DNA from: Thermoplasmata archaeon
GTDB lineage: Archaea > Thermoplasmatota > Thermoplasmata > Lutacidiplasmatales > UBA184
NCBI GenBank assembly: GCA_021828195.1
Contig: JAKASQ010000001.1
Location: 419,202-483,201, forward strand
Length of the DNA: 64,000 nt
Direction of reading: 5' to 3'
Under the pieces are notes generated by a model. The model made no database searches. It was not told where the DNA came from and saw nothing but the letters and a program-made list of their open reading frames with translations. The translations under genes were made by a program, and so were the position numbers. Shown piece after piece: positions 59,171 to 64,000 of the stretch (the stretch's first letter is position 1; every line of letters starts with the position of its first letter).

Positions 59171-60655
59171 ATGGATCTCTCGACCCTCCCGATCATACCG
59201 ATCACGCTCGGCACGCTGGCGGCCGGCACGGTGCTCACCTTCGCGAGCGGTCGATGGGCCCGCTGGGTAGCGCTCGCGACCTCGGTCGTCTTCCTCTTCG
59301 AGATCGGCCTGATGTTCCTCGGCTACACGAGCTGGCCGGGCCGCTCGAGCTCGTTGGTCCCGCAGTTCGGGGAGTACCAATCGTATTCGTGGATCAGTCT
59401 GTCCTGGTTGCAGATCAACTTCACGGTGGGGATCGACGGGATCTCGCTGATCCTGGTCCTGCTGACGGGGTTCCTCCAGATCGCGACGGTCGTGTACACC
59501 TGGAACGAGACGAAGCGCCCCGCGGCCTGGTTCGGCCTCGTGCTGATGACGTGCCTCGGGAGCTTCGGGGTCTTTGTCTCGCTCGACGTCCTCCTGTTCT
59601 TCCTGTTCTGGGAAGCCGTGCTCATCCCGATGTTCTTCATCATCGGGTACTGGGGTGGCCCCAACCGCCGGTACGCCGCGCTCAAGTTCTTCGTGTACAC
59701 CCACGTGGCATCGATCGTCATGCTCATCGGTCTGCTGGCCCTCGTCTTTTACTCCGGGGCCAGCTCGTTCGACTTCTCCTCGATCTCTGCGGCGGCCCAG
59801 GGTCTCACGGGAATCGTTCCGGTGGTGCTCTTCCTCTCGCTGTTCTTCGGTTTCGGCGTCAAGTTCCCGATCGTACCGTTCCACACCTGGTTGCCCGACG
59901 CGCATGTCGAGGCCCCCACGGGGGGTTCGGTCCTGCTCGCGGGGCTGTTGCTCAAGCTCGGAGGCTACGGGCTGATCCGGTGGGCGGTGATCATCCTACC
60001 GAGCACGCTGACCCGGGTCGATCCGATCCTGTTCTTCGTGGCGTTCCTGTCGATCGTCTGGGGAGCCGTGCTCTCGCTCTCCCAGCGCGATCTCAAGCGG
60101 ATGATCGCGTACTCCTCGATCAACCACATGGGGATCGTCCTCCTCGCGATCTCCCTGAACTCTGCGCTCGGGCTCACGGCCGCGGTGCTGCTCATGTTCG
60201 CGCACGGCGTCGTCAGCGCACTCCTGTTCATGGGAGCCGGGACGTTCCACCACACCTACGGAACGCGCGACATCCCGAGCGTCGGAGGCATCAACTCGCG
60301 CACGCCGATCCTCGCCTCGCTGATCATGATCGGGAGCTTAGCGTCGCTGGGGTTGCCCGCACTGATCAGCTTCCCCGCCGAGTTCGCGGCCCTGCTCGCC
60401 ACGTGGGACGGGCTCACGTACCTCGTGCTGATCCCGCTGATCGCGCTCGTCGTGACCGCGGCGTTCTACATCTGGATGATGCAGCGCGTGCTGTTCGGTC
60501 CGCCGAAAGGGATCCCGAACGACGCGCACGATGTGCCCCCGGCCGAAGGGCTCGGGATGGGCATGCTCGCGGCGCTCACCGTCCTCTTCGGGGTGCTGCC
60601 GTTCCTGCTCGTGAACGTGATCACGATGTCGCCGATCACGGGGTGGCACGGATGA
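59171..60655 (+). CDS. nuoM: complex I subunit M (antiporter-like)
   Basis: The membrane protein has 494 residues, beginning directly after nuoL. LFFLFWEAVLIPMFFIIGYWGG holds the channel Glu, FGVKFPIVPFHTWLPDAHVEAPTGGSVLLAGLLLKLGGYGLIRW holds the Lys/His set, and KRMIAYSSINHMGIVLLAI the next Lys. FGPPKG near the end is typical of NuoM. Confidence 0.95.
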   Translation: MDLSTLPIIPITLGTLAAGTVLTFASGRWARWVALATSVVFLFEIGLMFLGYTSWPGRSSSLVPQFGEYQSYSWISLSWLQINFTVGIDGISLILVLLTGFLQIATVVYTWNETKRPAAWFGLVLMTCLGSFGVFVSLDVLLFFLFWEAVLIPMFFIIGYWGGPNRRYAALKFFVYTHVASIVMLIGLLALVFYSGASSFDFSSISAAAQGLTGIVPVVLFLSLFFGFGVKFPIVPFHTWLPDAHVEAPTGGSVLLAGLLLKLGGYGLIRWAVIILPSTLTRVDPILFFVAFLSIVWGAVLSLSQRDLKRMIAYSSINHMGIVLLAISLNSALGLTAAVLLMFAHGVVSALLFMGAGTFHHTYGTRDIPSVGGINSRTPILASLIMIGSLASLGLPALISFPAEFAALLATWDGLTYLVLIPLIALVVTAAFYIWMMQRVLFGPPKGIPNDAHDVPPAEGLGMGMLAALTVLFGVLPFLLVNVITMSPITGWHG

Positions 60656-60668
60656 GCGGAGGCGATCG

Positions 60669-62261
60669 ATGACCTTCGCCGATTTCGCGCTGCCGTTCCT
60701 CCCGGAGATCCTCGTCCTGGTGGGCGTTCTCCTCGTGCTCCTCCTCGATGTCTTCGGCGTCAAGCGGATCGAGGTGTTCGGATCGATCACGGTCGGGGCG
60801 ACCCTCCTTGCGCTCCTGTTCGTGGTCGCGGACCTGGGGTTCCTCCCGTTCGCCGCGCTCTCCACGGTGCCGGCGAGCCGGATCGACATTCCCCTCGCCG
60901 TCGTGGGAACGCCGTTGTACTCGTTCACGAGCCTCGGGTTCGTCTTTCAGGCGATCTTCCTCTCGGCGACCCTCCTCGTGAGCCTCGCCTCGATGAGCCG
61001 ATCGAGCTACGAGAAGGGCGCTGGGGTCTTCTACGCGCTCGTCGGGATGGCCACGCTCGGAATGCTCCTCGTGGGCATCGCCTCCGACCTGATCTTCCTG
61101 CTCCTCGCGATCGAGGTGACGGCGATCTCGACGTACCTCCTCGTCGGGTACACGCGCCGCGACCCCCGCTCCCTCGAGGCCGCGATGAAGTTCTACGTCA
61201 TCGGCGCGCTCTCGACCGTGATCAGCTTCTTCGGAGCGTCACTGCTCTTCGGCGCGTATGGATCGACGAACCTGTACTACCTCCGGAGCGTCGGCGGCGC
61301 CGTCGGATACCCCACGCTGATCCTCCTCGGATACGGTCTCCTGATCGCCGGGCTCGCGTTCAAGGTCACGCTGGTTCCCTTCCACGCCTGGGCCGTCGAC
61401 GTGTACGACGGCGCTCCATCGGACGTCTCGGCGTTCCTCGCGGGCGGCACGAAGAAGATCGGATTGTTCGCGTTCTTCCTGGTCTTCTTGGGACCCGTGC
61501 TCTTCTTCACGACCACGGGCACCAGCAATCCGTTCAACGCGGGAGTGTTGAACACGGGGCCGATCTTCCAGATCGTGCTGGGGGTGCTCGCCGTCGTGAC
61601 GATGACCGTGGGCAACGTGCTCGCGCTCATGCAGAAGGAGATGAAGCGGATGCTCGCCTACTCCTCGATCAGCCAGGTCGGATACATGATGATCGGCATC
61701 GTGATCGCCACCTCGCCGGCGATCGCCGGGGCCACGCTGCAGATCTTCTCGCACACGTTCATGAAGACCGGAGCCTTCCTCGTCGTCGCCGCGGTCGCGA
61801 GCCTCGGGATCGGCCCGCTCATCTCCGACTGGAAGGGACTCGGGCAGCGCCGGCCGTGGCTGAGCATCGCCTTCGCGCTGATCCTCCTGAGCCTCGCGGG
61901 CGTTCCGCTCACGGTCGGCTTCGTATCGAAGTTCGTGCTGTTCAGCTCGGCGGTCCAGGCGCAGGGCTACTTCATCTGGCTCGCGGTCGCCGGTCTGCTC
62001 AACAGCGCGATCTCCGTGTTCTACTACGGGCGAGTGCTGAAGGTGATGTTCTTCGACGCGCCGGATCCCGAGCCGGAAGCCACGGTGGCGGGACCGAGCC
62101 CCCCGGTGTCCGAGCGCCTGTCCATGGGCGGTCTCGGGTACGCCCGCGCGAGCACGATCGCGCTCATCGCCGTCGTCATCGTCACCTTTGGCATCTTCCC
62201 CCAGGTGATCCTGGGACCGATCCAGAGCGCGGCGCAGCACTTCCTCATCGCCGGACCGTGA
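60669..62261 (+). CDS. nuoN: complex I subunit N (antiporter-like)
   Basis: The membrane protein has 530 residues. FLLLAIEVTAISTYLLVGYTRRDPRSLEAAMKFYVIGALSTV, AGLAFKVTLVPFHAWAVDVYDGAPSDVSAFLAGGTKKIGLFAF and MKRMLAYSSISQVGYMMIGIV are canonical. Last complex I gene; the operon then runs on with 5 bp to the geranylgeranyl reductase gene. Confidence 0.94.
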   Translation: MTFADFALPFLPEILVLVGVLLVLLLDVFGVKRIEVFGSITVGATLLALLFVVADLGFLPFAALSTVPASRIDIPLAVVGTPLYSFTSLGFVFQAIFLSATLLVSLASMSRSSYEKGAGVFYALVGMATLGMLLVGIASDLIFLLLAIEVTAISTYLLVGYTRRDPRSLEAAMKFYVIGALSTVISFFGASLLFGAYGSTNLYYLRSVGGAVGYPTLILLGYGLLIAGLAFKVTLVPFHAWAVDVYDGAPSDVSAFLAGGTKKIGLFAFFLVFLGPVLFFTTTGTSNPFNAGVLNTGPIFQIVLGVLAVVTMTVGNVLALMQKEMKRMLAYSSISQVGYMMIGIVIATSPAIAGATLQIFSHTFMKTGAFLVVAAVASLGIGPLISDWKGLGQRRPWLSIAFALILLSLAGVPLTVGFVSKFVLFSSAVQAQGYFIWLAVAGLLNSAISVFYYGRVLKVMFFDAPDPEPEATVAGPSPPVSERLSMGGLGYARASTIALIAVVIVTFGIFPQVILGPIQSAAQHFLIAGP

Positions 62262-62266
62262 GCCCC

Positions 62267-63367
62267 ATGGAGGAATTCGACGTGGTGGTCGTCGGCGCCG
62301 GGCCCGCCGGTTCCGTCGCGGCCCGCGCCGCGGCTGAATCGGGCGCGCGGACCTTACTGCTCGATCGGCGCGCCGAGCTCGGAGAGCCGGTCCAATGCGG
62401 TGAGTTCCTACCGACCCCGGCCGAGCTCGCCGACATCTTCCACTCCCCGGAGCTGATCGAAGCGGCTTTCCAGATTCCCCCGGAGACGATCCTGCGGGAG
62501 ACCCACTGGATGGCGTGCGTCTCTCCTTCGGGCCGCCGGTTCCGCTTCCCACTCTCGGGCTACATGGTCTCCCGACGGGCGTTCGACAAGGCCCTGGCCG
62601 GCGCGGCGGAGGGCGTCGGGGCCGAGCTGCGCTACCCCGTTGGGGTCGCGCGCGTGAGCGGCGAGCGGGTCGAGATGGTGAACGGTACGACCGTGCGCGC
62701 GAAGGTCATCATCGGGGCCGACGGCCCGACCTCGACCGTCGCCCGATCGCTGGGCTTCGCTCCCGCCCGGGAGATGTTCCGCATGATCACCGCGACCGTC
62801 GACGGGGTCGGCAGCGATGAGATCGATCTGTACTTCGGACGCTCAGCTCCCGGGGGATACGCCTGGTGGTTCCCGCGCTCGGCGGACGTGAACGTCGGCC
62901 TCGGTGTCACGGAGCTGCCGCCCGGCGCATCGCTCAGCTCGCTGCTCGATCACTTCCTCGAACGAGAGGGACTCGGCGTAGCTCGCGACCGGACCCGCTG
63001 GTGGGTCCCCATCGGGCCCCCGCCCGACACGCTCGTGTTCGGACGAGCCCTGTTCTGTGGGGATGCCGCGAACCTCGTGATGGCCACGAACGGAGGAGGG
63101 ATCCCGACGGCGATGCTCAGCGGCTGGCTCGCGGGCCGTGCGGCGGCGCAGCACGCGCGGGAAGGCGCGCCGCTCTCCGGGTACGATCTCGCCTGGCGCG
63201 CGGTCCTCGCCCCTCCCCTCGCCCGAGGCCACCGGATCAAGGAAACGACCGACCGGATCGTCCGTTCGGACCTCGCCCTGACGCTGGGAATGAGATATAT
63301 CGGAGCGTCGGGGTTGGATGCCGTGATGCGCCTGAGGTGGCCGCGCCGCCTCGGGAGGGCTTCGTGA
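62267..63367 (+). CDS. geranylgeranyl reductase family FAD oxidoreductase (complex I operon)
   Basis: The enzyme has 366 residues from ATG 62267 (MEEFDVVVVGAGPAGSVAARAAAES); a GTG at 62258 overlapping the nuoN stop is possible. It has the FAD Rossmann motif GAGPAGS (9-15), EPVQCGEFLPT with the family Cys, IIGADGPTSTVARSLG and GRALFCGDAANLVMATNGGGIPTAMLSGW. Position between nuoN and a prenyl synthase gene suggests reduction of the prenyl tail of a quinone or of lipid chains. It is distinct from the paralogue at 11716. Confidence 0.88.
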   Translation: MEEFDVVVVGAGPAGSVAARAAAESGARTLLLDRRAELGEPVQCGEFLPTPAELADIFHSPELIEAAFQIPPETILRETHWMACVSPSGRRFRFPLSGYMVSRRAFDKALAGAAEGVGAELRYPVGVARVSGERVEMVNGTTVRAKVIIGADGPTSTVARSLGFAPAREMFRMITATVDGVGSDEIDLYFGRSAPGGYAWWFPRSADVNVGLGVTELPPGASLSSLLDHFLEREGLGVARDRTRWWVPIGPPPDTLVFGRALFCGDAANLVMATNGGGIPTAMLSGWLAGRAAAQHAREGAPLSGYDLAWRAVLAPPLARGHRIKETTDRIVRSDLALTLGMRYIGASGLDAVMRLRWPRRLGRAS

Positions 63368-64000
63368 CGAGCAGTCATCCGCTTCCGGACGCAGGCATCG
63401 ATTCCTCGGCCCTCGAGGCGGTCGTCCGACAAACGATCGGGGCGGAGGCCCTCGCAGAGCTCTCCGCGCTCCTCCCGGTGCTCGTTCGCGACCTCGCGGA
63501 CGTCGATTGGCGGGTCGAGCAGGCGCTGGGTTCGCAATACTCCCAACTGAGCGAGGCGGCGCGTTACGCGTGCTCCACCGGCGGCAAGCGGGTGCGTCCG
63601 CTCCTCATGGCGACGATGGCGCGCGCCCTCGGCGCCACCACCACCCAGCCCCTCTTGTCGCTCGCGGCCGCGTTCCAACTCATTCACACGGCCAGTCTCG
63701 TGCACGACGACGTCATCGATCACGCCGATCTGCGCCGAGGCAGACCGTCCATGCCCCGTGCCTATGGGACGGCTCTCGCGATCGTGACCGGCGATTACCT
63801 GTTCGTTCGCGCGTTCGAGCTGGCCGCCGATTACCCAAAGTCGATCATCATCCGGTGCGGGGAGGCCTGCGCGGAACTGGTCGAGGGCGAGGTGCTCCAG
63901 GAGAACACCCTGTTCGACCTCGCCTCGGGCCGGGAACATTACTTGCGCGTGGTCGAGCGGAAGACCGCGTCGATCGTGGCGGCGGCCCTCTCCTCGGTCG
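63364..64000 (+). CDS. polyprenyl (geranylgeranyl-type) diphosphate synthase, 3' end cut by the window
   Basis: The gene starts GTG 63364, overlapping the reductase stop (GTGA), and stays open to the last base, so it is absent from the ORF track. Translation shows YACSTGGKRVRPLLMATMARALG, FQLIHTASLVHDDVIDHADLRRGRPSMP (first aspartate-rich motif DDVID), AIVTGDYLFVRAFELA and ECAELVEGEVLQE-like ACAELVEGEVLQENTLFD, all of the trans-prenyl synthase family. The second Asp motif lies beyond the window. A leading stretch of about 70 residues precedes the catalytic part. Co-directional coupling with the reductase points to one isoprenoid product, quinone tail or membrane lipid. Confidence 0.9.
   Translation, partial: MTSSHPLPDAGIDSSALEAVVRQTIGAEALAELSALLPVLVRDLADVDWRVEQALGSQYSQLSEAARYACSTGGKRVRPLLMATMARALGATTTQPLLSLAAAFQLIHTASLVHDDVIDHADLRRGRPSMPRAYGTALAIVTGDYLFVRAFELAADYPKSIIIRCGEACAELVEGEVLQENTLFDLASGREHYLRVVERKTASIVAAALSSV

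Noticed and set aside
58181-59905. 574-aa minus-strand ORF rich in E, R and D
   Set aside because: Antisense of nuoL/nuoM; hydrophobic codons read backwards give charged residues.
1-64000. CRISPR arrays, rRNA and tRNA genes
   Set aside because: No regularly spaced direct repeats and no rRNA-like blocks were seen; intergenic gaps examined by eye show no tRNA T-loop plus CCA-stem pattern. A covariance search was not possible, so a missed tRNA cannot be fully excluded.

Overview
The window looks like a chromosomal segment of a high-GC euryarchaeon. Seen directly: archaeal-type information genes (archaeosine tRNA-guanine transglycosylase, Kae1, the DNA primase small subunit, FEN1, Rio1, a Pno1/Dim2-like KH protein, a Trm5-like methyltransferase), an archaeal phosphoglycerate mutase, a class III pilin signal, two geranylgeranyl-reductase-family flavoproteins, and A/T-rich boxes (CTTAWW, TTTAWG, TATATR) about 24-31 bases upstream of many start codons, as expected for leaderless archaeal promoters in GC-rich DNA. 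Inference: a Thermoplasmata-related lineage, heterotrophic and respiratory. The lineage cannot be proved without marker-gene trees. No rRNA, tRNA or CRISPR array was seen.

Layout. 0-3.3 kb: a methyltransferase cut by the window edge and carrying a frameshift, then a copper module on the minus strand (46-aa YHS protein, CopA-type ATPase, Met/His-rich anchored protein). 3.4-9.1 kb: rhodanese, a bactofilin-like beta-helix protein coupled to a winged-helix regulator, family-5 UDG, TgtA, an 80-aa protein, and a 0.35-kb remnant of a TnpB element. 9.2-15 kb: a secreted protein, Kae1, a geranylgeranyl reductase homologue, and a BlaI-like repressor / M48 peptidase / anchored protein operon. 15-20.1 kb: a reverse-transsulfuration operon (CBS, cystathionine gamma-lyase, CysS) and an MDR dehydrogenase. 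20.2-34.4 kb: a giant anchored surface protein with cytosolic zinc ribbons, AhcY, GcvH, a fused hydroxyacyl-CoA dehydrogenase/enoyl-CoA hydratase, a GNAT protein, an apgM-trm5-pps operon, a second membrane/zinc-ribbon protein and a type IV pilin-like protein.

34.6-37.2 kb: a ribbon-helix-helix protein next to a shortened FtsZ-like GTPase, a 57-aa membrane protein and a PAC2 protein. 37.3-45 kb: an M13 peptidase and FEN1, then a complete TnpB element inserted exactly between fen1 and the formiminotransferase-cyclodeaminase gene, followed by a riboflavin-pathway reductase and an FAH-family protein. 45-48.3 kb: rio1-pno1-priS operon and a HExxH protein. 48.4-51.6 kb: NfeD/SPFH pair, an enoyl-CoA hydratase and a GNAT protein. 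51.8-62.3 kb: an eleven-gene complex I operon in the order A-B-C-D-H-I-J-K-L-M-N, without the NADH module EFG and with a NuoI carrying four 4Fe-4S motifs. It runs on into a geranylgeranyl reductase homologue and a polyprenyl synthase cut by the window end, which suggests a link between respiration and isoprenoid quinone or lipid synthesis.

Most interesting signals: the FtsZ-like protein that lacks the T7 loop and C-terminal domain; the TnpB element and its internally deleted relative, which keeps both ends and structured right-end sequence and could encode a stand-alone guide RNA; the tetracluster NuoI; the archaeal BlaI/M48 signalling-like operon; the bactofilin-like protein; and the small copper-binding candidates beside CopA. 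Long antisense ORFs are abundant because of the high GC content, and they are left out.
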